This document shows, piece after piece, positions 1 to 9,842 of a DNA stretch of 64,000 nt. A model generated the notes under the pieces. That model worked only from the letters and a program-made list of their open reading frames with translations, had not been told where the DNA came from and made no database searches. Each line of letters opens with the position of its first letter. Positions within the stretch are counted from its first letter, which is position 1. Source of the stretch: Sphingobacteriaceae bacterium (GTDB lineage: Bacteria > Bacteroidota > Bacteroidia > Sphingobacteriales > Sphingobacteriaceae); the NCBI GenBank assembly GCA_903642215.1, contig CAHJWG010000001.1, positions 62,001-126,000 of the forward strand, written 5' to 3'. The position numbers and the translations under genes are program-made.

Positions 1-692
1 AAATCTTTAAGGTCTTTAATAAGCGTATTATCGGCCTTTGCCCAATTCATGGTAAAGTCAAAGGTGTTTTTATTGCGCTTAACTGTGTTTGCGAAATACC
101 GGCTATCGGTACCGTTTGAGATAACAAAAATTTGTATATTCTTGAAAAGCGAATTATTGGTGTTCAAACTTTCTTTTGAATATCGGTGTACCTGGTTAAA
201 CGCTTCGCGTATGGCCACGCCGCGCTTCTTTAATTCCACCTGCACTAAAGGCAAGCCATTAACGAGAATGGTTACATCATAACGGTTGGCATGGGTTCCT
301 TTTTGTCCAAATTGTGAAATGACTTGTACATTGTTGCGGGCGATATTCTGTTTATCAACCAAATAAATATTTTGAATATGCCCGTCGTCAAAGACAAAGT
401 CGTAAATATAATTATCATGTAACTTTCTTGTTTTTTCAACAAGGGTATCGCTTGGTTTATCCAAATACTCCTCAGTATATCGTTTCCACTCACTATCAGT
501 AAAAACCATGCTATTGAGCGTCTGAAGATGTACCCTAGTATTAGCAAGCATTGCTTCAACAGTTGTAAGACCAGACGGATTGTCATAACCTTGATTTACA
601 AGGTCGTGAATAAATTCAAGCTCTAATGCAGTTTCCGTTTGATAAACAGCAACTGGTTCATTCAATTGAAAATATTTTGAGTAATTATCCAT
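1..692 (-). CDS. hsdR: Type I restriction enzyme R subunit, N-terminal part (cut by window edge)
   Basis: Reading the minus strand from the ATG at 692 gives 230 codons open to the window edge. The protein starts [13 protein letters not shown] and carries the HsdR N-terminal endonuclease domain, with a PD-(D/E)XK-type core: Asp139 in [10 protein letters not shown], then Glu153 and Lys155 in VQVELKK. The family is the DNA-translocating and cleaving subunit of type I restriction-modification complexes; the motor domains would lie beyond the left edge. The gene starts about 30 bp downstream of the anticodon-nuclease-like gene and is last in an hsdM-hsdS-prrC-hsdR order, all on the minus strand and probably one operon. 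Whether the gene is intact cannot be judged here. Confidence 0.9.
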   Translation of the reverse strand, partial: MDNYSKYFQLNEPVAVYQTETALELEFIHDLVNQGYDNPSGLTTVEAMLANTRVHLQTLNSMVFTDSEWKRYTEEYLDKPSDTLVEKTRKLHDNYIYDFVFDDGHIQNIYLVDKQNIARNNVQVISQFGQKGTHANRYDVTILVNGLPLVQVELKKRGVAIREAFNQVHRYSKESLNTNNSLFKNIQIFVISNGTDSRYFANTVKRNKNTFDFTMNWAKADNTLIKDLKD

Positions 693-723
693 AACAATAA
701 AATTGTTTGTCTCTGCTATAGTC

Positions 724-1944
724 TTATATTGCGACATTTTCTTCAGTTACCGGTTGGTTAATATTTGATTTAAAACTGTATAGCCTAGTAATTTCTTTTA
801 CTAAGTGCTTCAGAACTTCCTTTTCCTGATTCGTTAATACAGAAACCTCCTCTCCAGAAAATTTACTATGGCTTGAAAGATTTATAATTCTGTTATAATA
901 ACCATCTTGTGAGCCTTCTGCTTCATTAGGTAAAAGCTTTTTCCATTCATTATGTCCCAAAAAAGTCGAGGTTTTCTCTAAAACATTTCGAAGAAAATTA
1001 AAATGATACTTTTGAATATCACCTGATTGTGCAACTTTCTCGAGTTCATTTAAAAGGAATAGATGATATGCAAAAGGTGAATCTTTTAACTGGATATGAA
1101 GGTTAAAAGTACCATCATTCAATTTTTCCAAACGTTTCTTTACACAATGCTTTATTTTATAGCCATACCGTGGCTCTGCATTGTTAAATTCATTAAAAAG
1201 CACATTATAAAATAACGGATTGTGTGTAGTGATAATGAATTTCAGTTCTGATGTACTCGACTTTATTAACTCCGCAATATTAACAGCCAATTCAATTAAA
1301 TGCGTATCATCCAATGAACTTACAGGGTCGTCAATAAAAACATATTTTAAGTCGTCGAACTGAGCGGTATCTCGGTCGCCAGGTTCTGCTATATTCAATA
1401 CTTCAACCACTTGCTCAAGTAAACTGTTAAACACGCACCAAATCAAATTGCTTTCCTCTCCTTTCGATATCTTTACATTTTCGATCCGTTCTGCATTCCC
1501 GCCTTCAATAGAAAATGTTATTTCTGAATAAGCTTCAACTACAATAACATTATCGTTTCTATCATTTATAGTATATATCTCGTTAAACCTGGGCGTTAAC
1601 TTTTCACTGGTGTAATGTTGAAAATTTGTTATAATGTTAGGCCCTTGCCCTTGGTCACGAAGAACCCAATTTGTGAAATTATTAGGCTGTATCCTGAGCT
1701 TTCTTGCAACATCTCCATCCAAATCATTATCCCAATAAAAAAGGTCCTCGGTGAAAGCATTATAATAAAGCACTTTAACCCCGGCTTCTTCTTCCTCCTC
1801 CGTATCAATTCCCTTTGACGTTATTAATTCTTTAAATTCACGTGATAGCCGTGTTTTACCCGTCCCATTAAAAGCATAAATCAGCTGTACTTTTTTATCA
1901 GTATCCTTAAGAGATTGAGCTATTTCTGATAATGATTGTCCCAT
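724..1944 (-). CDS. prrC: PrrC-like anticodon nuclease (ABC-type ATPase plus HEPN-like nuclease) in the hsd locus
   Basis: The 406-aa protein has a Walker A motif at the N-terminus (FNGTGKT, residues 25-31), an ABC-like signature region ([10 protein letters not shown], about 160-169), and Walker B plus D-loop ([13 protein letters not shown], about 201-213). The C-terminal domain has Arg319, Glu323 and His359, matching in spacing and position the R-E-H triad described for the E. coli PrrC anticodon nuclease. Length (about 400 aa) and lack of a long coiled coil fit PrrC better than the larger RloC. It lies between hsdS and hsdR with gaps of 9 and about 30 bp. PrrC is known to be held silent by its type I R-M partner and released when a phage inhibits restriction, then cuts tRNA. 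The same role here is inferred. Confidence 0.75.
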   Translation of the reverse strand: MGQSLSEIAQSLKDTDKKVQLIYAFNGTGKTRLSREFKELITSKGIDTEEEEEAGVKVLYYNAFTEDLFYWDNDLDGDVARKLRIQPNNFTNWVLRDQGQGPNIITNFQHYTSEKLTPRFNEIYTINDRNDNVIVVEAYSEITFSIEGGNAERIENVKISKGEESNLIWCVFNSLLEQVVEVLNIAEPGDRDTAQFDDLKYVFIDDPVSSLDDTHLIELAVNIAELIKSSTSELKFIITTHNPLFYNVLFNEFNNAEPRYGYKIKHCVKKRLEKLNDGTFNLHIQLKDSPFAYHLFLLNELEKVAQSGDIQKYHFNFLRNVLEKTSTFLGHNEWKKLLPNEAEGSQDGYYNRIINLSSHSKFSGEEVSVLTNQEKEVLKHLVKEITRLYSFKSNINQPVTEENVAI

Positions 1945-1953
1945 ATTAAGCCT

Positions 1954-3129
1954 TTAATTATGCTTTGGAAATATTAATAACATATCCCGGTAGTATTCAT
2001 ATTGTTTTTTACGCAATGCTATTTCTTTTGGCAAACCTTCGCTAATTGAGGTAGTTAAAACATCAAATTTATCCAATATGTTAATTATGCGTTCTTGCTC
2101 TTCAGGTGATGGCACTGGGATAAATACTTTTCCTAAACCATTTGCATGAATTGCGGAAATTTTACCAGAAGAAATATGTTTTTTTATTTGATCGTGAAAT
2201 TGTTTAGTGCGCGTAAAATAGGCTACAAACTTAGGATTCAAAGAAGTTTTATATAAAAAACAAGCATCATGAATTACCACGCTTTCATCGCCTAACCAAG
2301 CGGTTCCTTTTCCCAAATCTTCAATTGTTTCCCCGGCTGCAACAATAACAACATCACCTTTTTCGGCCACTCTAAGATTTTTATTTTCAACCAACTGTCT
2401 GGTGAGAAATGATTTGCTTTTGTTTGCCCAGATACCGTAATAGGTATACATTTCACCATAATGAATGCAAGGGATACCTTCCGGCACTAAATCATCTTTC
2501 ACAAAGCGTTTACCCCTTTGAAACTTGCCAATGCTATCATCTCCCATTTGTAGGTATTGAACTTCATTTTCATCAAAGCTAAATAACTGCTCGCGATAGT
2601 AATTATACTGCTTTCTACGGGCTGTAAGCTCTGCTTCAAGCTCTGCTATAAGGTTTGTATGAGTATCTAAGATTCGAACAATTTCTATCTGAACTTCGAG
2701 CGACGGAACAGGGATGGGAATCTGAACTAGCTTACCTTTAGTAAGCTTTGCTCTTTCCCCACCAGATAAAAATGGTATAAAATTTACAATTCTCAAATAA
2801 TGAAAAAGGAATCGACTATTCATTGAATTAATTCCACGAAGTACATGTACGTGATTGTTTGCCCAAAATTTGCCGGATGCCCACTGTATTGAATAGTTTT
2901 TGAGACTTGCCGAGCCATCTTCTGCTATAAGTACATATGTACCATCATGAGTATAGCCTTCAACATAATCCTGAATGTTGTTAGCACCATAATAAGGCAC
3001 ATCGCCTGATATTCGATCAGATGCTTTAACAGGACGGCGACCTGAGTTCGCGATTTTGAAGTTATTATCATCTCCTAATATAGTCCAATCCACAACAGCA
3101 CCTCTCAATGTTTTTCCTGAATAAATCAT
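1954..3129 (-). CDS. hsdS: Type I restriction-modification specificity subunit S
   Basis: The 391-aa protein has two target-recognition halves, each ending in a helical spacer. The first spacer is around residues 145-185 ([17 protein letters not shown], then [12 protein letters not shown]). The second is at the C-terminus ([20 protein letters not shown], then [13 protein letters not shown]). HsdS positions the methylase and nuclease subunits on a bipartite DNA target, one half-site per domain. The start codon overlaps the hsdM stop by 4 bp (ATGA), indicating translational coupling, and the PrrC-like gene follows 9 bp downstream. Specificity cannot be predicted by eye. The length is near the lower end of the usual 390-450 aa. 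Confidence 0.93.
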   Translation of the reverse strand: MIYSGKTLRGAVVDWTILGDDNNFKIANSGRRPVKASDRISGDVPYYGANNIQDYVEGYTHDGTYVLIAEDGSASLKNYSIQWASGKFWANNHVHVLRGINSMNSRFLFHYLRIVNFIPFLSGGERAKLTKGKLVQIPIPVPSLEVQIEIVRILDTHTNLIAELEAELTARRKQYNYYREQLFSFDENEVQYLQMGDDSIGKFQRGKRFVKDDLVPEGIPCIHYGEMYTYYGIWANKSKSFLTRQLVENKNLRVAEKGDVVIVAAGETIEDLGKGTAWLGDESVVIHDACFLYKTSLNPKFVAYFTRTKQFHDQIKKHISSGKISAIHANGLGKVFIPVPSPEEQERIINILDKFDVLTTSISEGLPKEIALRKKQYEYYRDMLLIFPKHN

Positions 3130-4718
3130 GCTTCTATTTCTTTTATTATAGCATCAATGTCGGTGCGCAGAGAATTTATTTTATCTACGGTTATTGAAAT
3201 TTTCGCATTCAATTCGGCTATATTAAATTTCTCGCGGAAGTCCTTTGCTTCGACATAGGAGCTTACAGACAGGTTGTAATCATTGGCCGCAATTTTAGTA
3301 TTGTCCACTGATTTTGATACATGTTCGATATCTTCTTTGGTATCGAAAATTCTCATGATCTGCTGTATGTGACCTGGATCTGCTTCATCATCATTGTCCG
3401 TCAGCACATTGTTATTGCTTGCTTTCTTACAAAAATCTTCGCCGCTTGCGTCAATGAACTGGGTGGCAATACTGGCCTTGTGTTTTGATAATACCAAAAT
3501 GTTTACAGCTATTGAAGTACCAAAAAATAAATTGGGTGCCAAAGCAATTACCGTTTCTACAAAGTTGTTATCTACCAAATATTTCCTGATTTTTTGCTCG
3601 GCGCCACCACGATAAAATATACCTGGAAAACATACGATGGCGGCCCTGCCTCTGCCTGAAAGGTAACTTAGGGCATGTAGCACAAACGCAAAATCAGCTT
3701 TTGACTTCGGCGCAAGAACACCGGCGGGGGCATAACGATCGTCATTGATCAGTGTAGGGTCATCTGCACCAATCCAGTTAACCGAGTATGGCGGGTTAGA
3801 AACTATAGCATCAAAAGGTTTATCGTCGATAAAATGCGGGTCGGTTAGCGTATTGCCCAAGGCAATCCTAAACTTATCGTAGTTAACGTTATGCAAAAAC
3901 ATGTTCATACGCGCCAAGTTATAAGTGGTATGGTTTATTTCCTGCCCAAAAAAACCTTCCTGGATAATATGGTTATCAAAGTGTTTTTTGGCCTGTAACA
4001 AAAGCGAGCCCGAACCTGCCGCAGGGTCGTAAATTTTGTTTACGATAGTTTGATTATGCATAGCCAGCTGTGCGATAAGCTTAGATACACTTTGAGGAGT
4101 AAAAAACTCACCGCCCGATTTGCCTGCATTGGCTGCATAGTTGGAGATAAGAAATTCGTAAGCATCGCCAAAAAGGTCAATTTGACTTTCTTCAAAATTT
4201 CCAAAGTTTAAGCCAGCAACTCCTTTAATAACGGCTGCTAAGCGTCTGTTTTTATCAACTACGGTATTACCAAGCCGCGTACTGGTGGTATCAAAATCGG
4301 CAAACAATCCTTTTATATCCTCTTCGGAAGGGTAACCATACGCTGAACTTTCAATTGCAGCAAATATGGCAGCTAAATCAGTGTTAAGGCTGGGGTTGGT
4401 ATTAGCTGTTTTGGCAATATTTACAAAAAGCTGGCTGGGATATACAAAGTACCCCTTAGTTTTTATAGCGTCTGCTTTTATTTCCGGCGTTATAACGTCA
4501 TCTGTTAAATTTGCATAGATAATGCTTTCGTCACCCCCTTCTATATAATTAGCAAAGTTTTCACTAATAAACCTGTAAAAAAGCGTACCTAAAACAAACT
4601 GTTTAAAATCCCACCCATCTACAGAGCCACGAACATCATTGGCAATTTGCCATATTTGGCGCTGTAGATCGGCCCGTTGTTGCATACTTGTCATTATATT
4701 TTTCTCAGTTAGAGGCAC
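3126..4718 (-). CDS. hsdM: Type I restriction-modification DNA methyltransferase subunit M
   Basis: The 530-aa protein is an N6-adenine DNA methyltransferase. The SAM-binding motif is [10 protein letters not shown] (231-240) and the catalytic motif is NPPY (308-311). The N-terminal helical HsdM domain ([20 protein letters not shown]) and the conserved [17 protein letters not shown] segment (202-218) are present. It is first in a minus-strand hsdMS-prrC-hsdR operon and overlaps hsdS by 4 bp. Family homologs usually begin near the internal Met9 or Met12, so the true start may be about 25-33 bp downstream of 4718. The gene looks intact. Confidence 0.95.
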   Translation of the reverse strand: MPLTEKNIMTSMQQRADLQRQIWQIANDVRGSVDGWDFKQFVLGTLFYRFISENFANYIEGGDESIIYANLTDDVITPEIKADAIKTKGYFVYPSQLFVNIAKTANTNPSLNTDLAAIFAAIESSAYGYPSEEDIKGLFADFDTTSTRLGNTVVDKNRRLAAVIKGVAGLNFGNFEESQIDLFGDAYEFLISNYAANAGKSGGEFFTPQSVSKLIAQLAMHNQTIVNKIYDPAAGSGSLLLQAKKHFDNHIIQEGFFGQEINHTTYNLARMNMFLHNVNYDKFRIALGNTLTDPHFIDDKPFDAIVSNPPYSVNWIGADDPTLINDDRYAPAGVLAPKSKADFAFVLHALSYLSGRGRAAIVCFPGIFYRGGAEQKIRKYLVDNNFVETVIALAPNLFFGTSIAVNILVLSKHKASIATQFIDASGEDFCKKASNNNVLTDNDDEADPGHIQQIMRIFDTKEDIEHVSKSVDNTKIAANDYNLSVSSYVEAKDFREKFNIAELNAKISITVDKINSLRTDIDAIIKEIEA

Positions 4719-4739
4719 GAAGATAAGTCAAGGAAGTCA

Positions 4740-6560
4740 TGTTGTTGTTGTACAAAAACCGATTTTACGATGCGCCGCACTCCGTTTAAAGCTTAAAAGT
4801 AATAGTACCAACATCTGTAAGTTGTTAATCAAATAATCTAAATGAGTTCACCTTTGCGCAATAAAATTCTATGTTATGGCATTACAATTTGTTCCTGAGA
4901 AATGCTTTTCTAATCCGCAAATTCTAACTGTAAGGAAGGGAAACATCGGAAGCGTTACTTTACGGTATTTTCTGAATGTTCATTGCGTGATGGCGATAAT
5001 AACTCAGAGAACTGGTGCGCTTAGCAATAGTTCACACGGCACCAGTTCACAAGGCACCAGTTCACGCGACACCAGTTCATACAGCACCAGTTCACATCAA
5101 GCAAACTACCACCGAATGTGTCGTCCTAAAAAGTGTTTACAGTTTTGGAGGTATTGGACTGTATAATATTGACAATATAACGTAGTCCTGATTGGACTTT
5201 ACAAGATCAGAATAGGCTCTCCGTGAACTTGTTCACACCGACCCCCACAACGCTAAGAGAACAAGTTTCCAAAGAACTTGCACGCTAAAAATAGGTTGTC
5301 AGCGAACTTGGCTATCAATTCAATCAAGAACATATACCTCTCAAGGAATTTACAAGCTGAAGCCGTTTAAAAAATCTACGACTAAATGCTGAACACCAAT
5401 CATTTCCCAGCAAAGAGAAAGATACTATTATGAATTGCAATTTTTTTTCGATATTTATTATTATGGTTTTTAAAGTGCCCAACAATTTGTTTCAGAGCGA
5501 ACAAGTTCACCATTGCAGATGCAAAAAAGCGGAACTTGTTTTATAGTTCTGTTTTGGTTTTTAGGCTTGCAAGATGTGCTCCTGTCCGACAAAAAACCGC
5601 TGCGCTTAATTTTTGTCAGCCAGTCGCTTCTTGCCCTGAACTTCGCTCCGTACCTCCGCGAAGATCAGGGGGTATCGAAAACTCGCAACTCGTTTTCTCT
5701 ATGATAGACAATCGCAGTAAAAAAGGTAGGCCACTGATAAATTGCGGTAAACGGAACAGGAAAATTGATGGATACCCGAATTGCATTGTCAATGACAGAG
5801 GACTGATCAGCTTTTTAAATGGTTTATGAGCAGAGATGGGCAGATGCGATAATAATATCAATCAACTAACAAAATATGCAATATTCATTAAAATGAGGGA
5901 TGTGTTATCTCTTGTGTTCAGCGAACGGCTTAATTTGTTTTTCGAGCAGTATATCTGTATCAACAGTCTTTGAAAATTGCCTTTATAAAAGTCGTTTGGC
6001 TTGTTGGAAGATAATTAGTTAACAGGTTTATTAGATTAAGTTCATAAAGAGCCTACTAAAGCGTATCAGTTCGTTCCGCACTTATTCGGAAAGAACTTGT
6101 TCACAGAAAATCTGTTCTAAGCGGATATGCTCGCGCAGCACCTGTTCCAATGTGAATTTGTTTCAAAATAATTTGTCCGGTGAATCCGAGTTCTCCAAAA
6201 ACAAGTTCGCATAAGACTTACTCAATTCTACAACCATAACTTTAAATTCACAATCAGACTGCTTTCTCGTTTTTAAAATATTTCAAAAGTTAAGTCTTTC
6301 TCTTAACCTTTTGTCCAGTCAGGTGTGGTACATTAATATTTAAAGTATAACGCATGGAATAAGGAAGTTCAAATATTGTTTGTTTTTCAGTCAGGATTGG
6401 CCTCAACATTCTTAGGCATGGATGCTGCCGGTTATTTGCATCGTGCAATTAGTAAGACTATACAAGTGCTAAAGAGGCTGCCATTATTTCGATACCAACA
6501 TTTGTAGCTTGTCAAACGGTTTTGCTCTAAAAGGCCAGTATTGCGCGAAAACGCGGTAAG
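4740..6560. other. 1.8-kb region without convincing genes, rich in GAACTTGTTC-like motifs
   Basis: No open frame in this stretch has family-like composition on either strand; the short ones are low-complexity or encode repeats. What stands out is a motif related to GAACTTGTTC, seen in either orientation near 5223-5236 (a GTGAAC-TT-GTTCAC palindrome), 5256, 5275, 5312, 5498, 5531, 6093 and 6203. A 15-bp tandem repeat lies at 5031-5096. A small hairpin with GACAAAAA/TTTTTGTC arms is at 5588-5617. The region separates the type I R-M operon from the serine recombinase module. Confidence 0.5.
5031..5096. repeat. Degenerate 15-bp tandem repeat, about 4.4 copies
   Basis: Four consecutive 15-bp units follow the pattern TTCAnNCGNCACCAG, starting at 5031, 5046, 5061 and 5076, with a partial fifth unit. 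Bases 5-9 vary while TTCA and CACCAG are constant. There are no spacers and the units are short, so this is a minisatellite-like tandem repeat and not a CRISPR array. Translated, it gives a Ser/Thr-rich repeat, but the surrounding frame does not look like a gene. Confidence 0.8.
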
Positions 6561-6728
6561 ATGGCAGCGCAAGACCTGACTGAAAAAAGAAACATCACGC
6601 CGGAAATGGCAGTCAAAATACTTCAGAAAAATGGGATTGAAATTGATGCAAAACAAGCATCAGAAGTCTTGGATTTCTTGTACTTTTTAGCTAAATTAGT
6701 TGTAGATCAAGGTGTTAAAGAAAGGTAA
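6561..6728 (+). CDS. Small hypothetical protein preceding the serine recombinase (55 aa)
   Basis: An ATG at 6561 opens 55 codons (MAAQDLTEKRNITPEMAVKI at the start) ending TAA at 6726-6728. The protein is charged and helical, with a C-terminal hydrophobic helix (VLDFLYFLAKLVV). Similar 50-60-aa proteins with an 'ITPEMAVKILQKNG'-type helix occur in front of recombinase genes in Bacteroidota mobile elements, from memory of the family. It ends 20 bp before the recombinase ATG and is probably co-transcribed with it. The function is unknown; a small regulator or directionality factor is possible but unproven. Confidence 0.65.
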   Translation: MAAQDLTEKRNITPEMAVKILQKNGIEIDAKQASEVLDFLYFLAKLVVDQGVKER

Positions 6729-6748
6729 TTAATAGGTAGTTGACGAAT

Positions 6749-8305
6749 ATGAAAAAAGCAGATTTATACGTAAGGGTAAGTACGGATGAACAGGCTGATA
6801 AAGGCTATTCTATCCGTAGCCAGGAAGAGGTATTGCGGAAATACTGCGGTATTCAAAATATTACAGTCGGTAAAGTAATTTATGAAGACTATTCCGCCAA
6901 GACATTTAATCGCCCTGCCTGGACGGAAATGCTCAGTAGATTTCGCAAAGAAAAGGGCAAATCGGTAGACTTATTGCTTTTCACAAAGTGGGACAGGTTT
7001 AGCCGCAATGCCGGGGACGCTTACCAGATGATCAATATCCTTCGTAAAATAGGTATAGACCCGCAGGCTGTTGAGCAGCCGCTAGATCTATCTATTCCTG
7101 AAAATAAGATGATGCTTGCTTTTTATCTTGCTGCGCCTGAAGTAGAGAACGACCGCAGGGCATTGAATACCTTTTACGGAATGCGCAGGGCAAGAAAAGA
7201 AGGCCGGTATCTCACAACTGGCCCTTATGGCTACGTCAACCGGACCAATGACGACGGTAAAAAGACCATTGTGCCTGTTGAATCCAAAGCAAGCGTAGTT
7301 AAATGGGCATTTGAGCAGGTGGCAAAGCAACGGTTTCACATTGATGAAATCAGGCGCGAGGTCAATCGTAAAGGGCTTAATTGCAGTAAAAGCAACTTTT
7401 ATACGCTCTTGAAAAATCCGGTTTATTGTGGAAAGATTGTTGTCCCTGAATACCGGGACGAACCAAGGCAATTGGTTCCAGGCCAGCATGAGCCGATTAT
7501 AACGGAAGAACTATTCTATGAAGTGCAGGATGTTCTTAACGGGACGAAGCGCGTACAGTTAGTTAAAGCAACTACAGACGATAACCTACCGTTAAGAGGC
7601 TTTTTGCTTTGTCCGAAATGTGGCAAGCAATTAACAGGCAGTGCCAGTAAGGGGCGGCGCAGTTACTACTACTATTACCACTGCATTGCTGCCTGCGGCA
7701 GTAGATACAAAGCAGAACTGGCGAACGATAGTTTCCTTAAAAAGTTACATCAGTTCGTCCCAAAGCCTGGCATGGCAGAACTTTTCAAATTAATCGTTAA
7801 GGATATCTACAGCCAGCAGGCAGGTTCGCAATCCGAAGGGAGAAAAGAATTACTCCAAATGATACAGGTGCAGAATGATACACTTACCAAAGCAAGGAGA
7901 CTGTTATTGGATGATGCCATCGACAGTGCGGATTATAAAAGCATAAAACTCGAGTGTGAAACAAAACTGCTAAGCCTCGAAGCCAAACTCACCGGTTTTG
8001 GTAAGCAGTCGTTTGATCTGGAAAGTAGCATCGAAAAGGCTGTCAGCACACTTAACAGGCTGGACACCATTTATAAAGAAGCGGACACAGTGAAAAAGCG
8101 GATACTTATTGGTTCAATATACCCTGAAAAACTGTGTTTTGACGGATGTACTTATCGAACCGCCAAAATCAACGAAGCGGTTCAGCTTATCCTCTTAATT
8201 AACAGCAAGTTATGTGCAAAAAAAAATCGGACAAAACTTGATTTTTCAAGCTTGTCCGATTCGGTAGCGGGAGCAGGACTCGAACCTACGACCTTCGGGT
8301 TATGA
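6749..8305 (+). CDS. Large serine recombinase (resolvase/invertase family)
   Basis: The N-terminal catalytic domain starts MKKADLYVRVSTDEQADKGY; Ser10, in YVRVSTDEQ, is the expected nucleophile, and WDRFSRN and RRALNT are conserved arginine-containing segments. A 'recombinase' domain (FYGMRRARKEGRYLTTGPYGY) follows, then a zinc-ribbon-like segment (CPKCGKQLTGSASKGR ... YHCIAACGSRY) and a C-terminal helical region. The protein is about 518 aa. I chose the ATG at 6749 over the TTG at 6740 because homologs begin with this segment. The last 20 or so residues run through a hairpin and into the tRNA-derived att site (AGAGLEPTTFGL), so the true 3' end was altered by integration. It probably integrates and excises an element lying to the left. 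Confidence 0.92.
   Translation: MKKADLYVRVSTDEQADKGYSIRSQEEVLRKYCGIQNITVGKVIYEDYSAKTFNRPAWTEMLSRFRKEKGKSVDLLLFTKWDRFSRNAGDAYQMINILRKIGIDPQAVEQPLDLSIPENKMMLAFYLAAPEVENDRRALNTFYGMRRARKEGRYLTTGPYGYVNRTNDDGKKTIVPVESKASVVKWAFEQVAKQRFHIDEIRREVNRKGLNCSKSNFYTLLKNPVYCGKIVVPEYRDEPRQLVPGQHEPIITEELFYEVQDVLNGTKRVQLVKATTDDNLPLRGFLLCPKCGKQLTGSASKGRRSYYYYYHCIAACGSRYKAELANDSFLKKLHQFVPKPGMAELFKLIVKDIYSQQAGSQSEGRKELLQMIQVQNDTLTKARRLLLDDAIDSADYKSIKLECETKLLSLEAKLTGFGKQSFDLESSIEKAVSTLNRLDTIYKEADTVKKRILIGSIYPEKLCFDGCTYRTAKINEAVQLILLINSKLCAKKNRTKLDFSSLSDSVAGAGLEPTTFGL
8225..8261. terminator. Strong hairpin inside the 3' end of the recombinase frame
   Basis: AATCGGACAA (8225-8234) pairs perfectly with TTGTCCGATT (8252-8261), and inner CTTG/CAAG extends the stem. 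The hairpin lies two bases before the tRNA-derived att core. Its position inside the recombinase frame suggests that the ancestral gene ended about here and the present stop at 8303-8305 is supplied by the att sequence. Confidence 0.6.
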
Positions 8306-8306
8306 G
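8263..8306 (-). repeat. attL: 44-bp duplicate of the tRNA-fMet 3' half (left island end)
   Basis: These 44 bp are identical to 57787-57830, which is the anticodon-to-3' end portion of the intact tRNA-fMet gene. With one mismatch the match extends 6 bp further. Both copies have the same orientation, as expected when an element integrates at the 3' end of a tRNA gene and leaves a displaced 3' fragment at its far end. The tyrosine recombinase begins 180 bp to the right. This sets the left border of a 49.6-kb island; it also abuts the serine recombinase of the element to the left. Confidence 0.88.
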
Positions 8307-8412
8307 TCCGACTTCAATTATACCAATATGGCCTAATCTGGTTTAAAACGCGGTTTTTCTGCTGTAAGAAACGCAAATAAGACCACGTAAAACCATACTG
8401 AGCCGCTAAAAT

Positions 8413-8432
8413 CGTTAACAATACGTTAACAG
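8413..8432. promoter_or_regulatory. Putative integrase arm-type site, left end
   Basis: The 20-bp sequence CGTTAACAATACGTTAACAG contains two GTTAACA units. It matches 57724-57743 at the other island end (CGTTAACAATGCGTTAACAA) at 18 of 20 positions. Placement just inside each att core is what arm-type binding sites of tyrosine recombinases look like. Binding itself is inferred. Confidence 0.55.
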
Positions 8433-8485
8433 AATTTGTAGCTTGCCTTCGTGAAAACAGAACTTTTCACTTAAAATATTTTACG

Positions 8486-9769
8486 ATGGCAACCGCTAAA
8501 ATCGTTACATGGAGCCGACCTGATAAGGACGGACAATTTCCAATCGGTATCAAGATTTGGAACAATGGCAAACCCTCTTACATCTTTGAAGGGCATACCT
8601 TGCCCAGCCGTGATCTTTGGGATGCCAAAAAACAAGAGGTAAAAAAATCAGTCCCTCATGCTGCCAGGCTAACAAACCTGCTGACGAAAAAACTATCGGA
8701 AGTCCGGGACAAAGCCTTGCAACTGGAAACAGAAAAACCGAAGGTTGCCGCAAGCTCGATTAAAAAAAGCATCCAAAAAAAGGATCAAGAAAAGAAGCAG
8801 GTACTTTTCGTTGAAATCGCAAACCAGTATTTGGAAGATCAGCTTTCATGTGGCAATTACGATGTTCATAAAACGGACAAAGGAAGGTTAAAACGCTTTT
8901 ATGCGTTTGCCAATGATGGTAAAATTCCGTTTTCGGATATAACCGTTGAGTTGTTGCAGCGCTATACAATCTTTCTAAGACAAGCAAAGAAGGTGCGTTA
9001 TAACGAAAATAGCCCTATAAAGCCGTTGAGTGAGCGTACAATTACCAATCACCTGCTGATTATCCGCACGTTATACAATCGGGCAGTTAGTGCTAAAGTA
9101 GCCAGTAAAGATAATTACCCATTTGGCGCGGATGGTAAAATAGTCATCAGGTTTCCTAAATCATCAAAGATAGGGTTGACGGAAAAAGAAATCAGAAACT
9201 TGGAAGAATTAGACTTATCAACACATACACCAATTTACAACCATGCGCGGAATATCTGGCTTACAGAATTTTACTTTGCCGGTATGCGCGTTACCGATTG
9301 TTTGTTGCTTAAATGGACGGATTTCAAGGATGACCGTTTGTATTATCAAATGTCAAAAAATAGTGAGCATGGTTCACTTAAAATCCCGCAAAAGGTTTTA
9401 GCTATTCTTAACCAGTACCGCGAAGGCCAGAATGATTACGTTAACAATAAGCACAATCTTGTTTTTCCATTTTTGAAAGGACTGGCAACTTTGGATCAAC
9501 GCTTGGTATTAAGACGCAAAATTTGTTACACGGTTAGAAGCCTGAATACGGCAATGGAAAAGATAATGCTTATGATAGGCAGTTCAAAAAATGCTTCGCA
9601 GCATAAAGCCCGTCATTCTTTTGCCCAATTAGCCGAAGAAAAAGACGTGCATCCTAAAGTTTTGCAAAAGATGTATCGCCACGAATCAATTTTAACAACA
9701 ATGAATTACCAGTCGAATTTTTCACACAAAAAAGCGGATGAGGCATTAGAAGCCGTGTTGGGATTTTGA
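8486..9769 (+). CDS. int: Tyrosine recombinase / integrase of the island
   Basis: The 427-aa protein has an N-terminal arm-DNA-binding region, a SAM-like core-binding domain (about 105-205), and the catalytic domain with Arg268 (AGMRVTDCLLLKW), Lys291, His373-x-x-Arg376 (HKARHSFA), His399 (YRHES) and nucleophile Tyr408 (TTMNYQ). This matches the IntDOT-like integrases common in Bacteroidota conjugative and mobilisable elements. It lies 180 bp inside the left att copy and reads inward. It presumably catalyses integration of the 49.6-kb island at the tRNA-fMet 3' end; the repeated GTTAACA motifs near both ends are candidate arm sites. Confidence 0.95.
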   Translation: MATAKIVTWSRPDKDGQFPIGIKIWNNGKPSYIFEGHTLPSRDLWDAKKQEVKKSVPHAARLTNLLTKKLSEVRDKALQLETEKPKVAASSIKKSIQKKDQEKKQVLFVEIANQYLEDQLSCGNYDVHKTDKGRLKRFYAFANDGKIPFSDITVELLQRYTIFLRQAKKVRYNENSPIKPLSERTITNHLLIIRTLYNRAVSAKVASKDNYPFGADGKIVIRFPKSSKIGLTEKEIRNLEELDLSTHTPIYNHARNIWLTEFYFAGMRVTDCLLLKWTDFKDDRLYYQMSKNSEHGSLKIPQKVLAILNQYREGQNDYVNNKHNLVFPFLKGLATLDQRLVLRRKICYTVRSLNTAMEKIMLMIGSSKNASQHKARHSFAQLAEEKDVHPKVLQKMYRHESILTTMNYQSNFSHKKADEALEAVLGF

Positions 9770-9842
9770 CAATTTTACTAATTTAGTATGGGTAAGGTTC
9801 TTTTTACCCATACTGAATATTGTACTCAAAATAATAAAACAA

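Noticed and set aside
5031..5096. Possible CRISPR-like repeats
   Set aside because: The units are 15 bp, contiguous, degenerate and without spacers; no cas genes are in the window.
4876..5166. Open frame of 96 codons with Ser/Thr repeats
   Set aside because: Its middle is only the 15-bp tandem repeat and the flanks have no protein-like composition.
5536..5829. Open frame of 97 codons in the gene-free left region
   Set aside because: No family-like motif, and an overlapping frame on the other strand is equally long; composition is not coding-like.
8263..8306. Functional tRNA at the left att
   Set aside because: The sequence stops matching after the anticodon stem, so it is only a 3' fragment.
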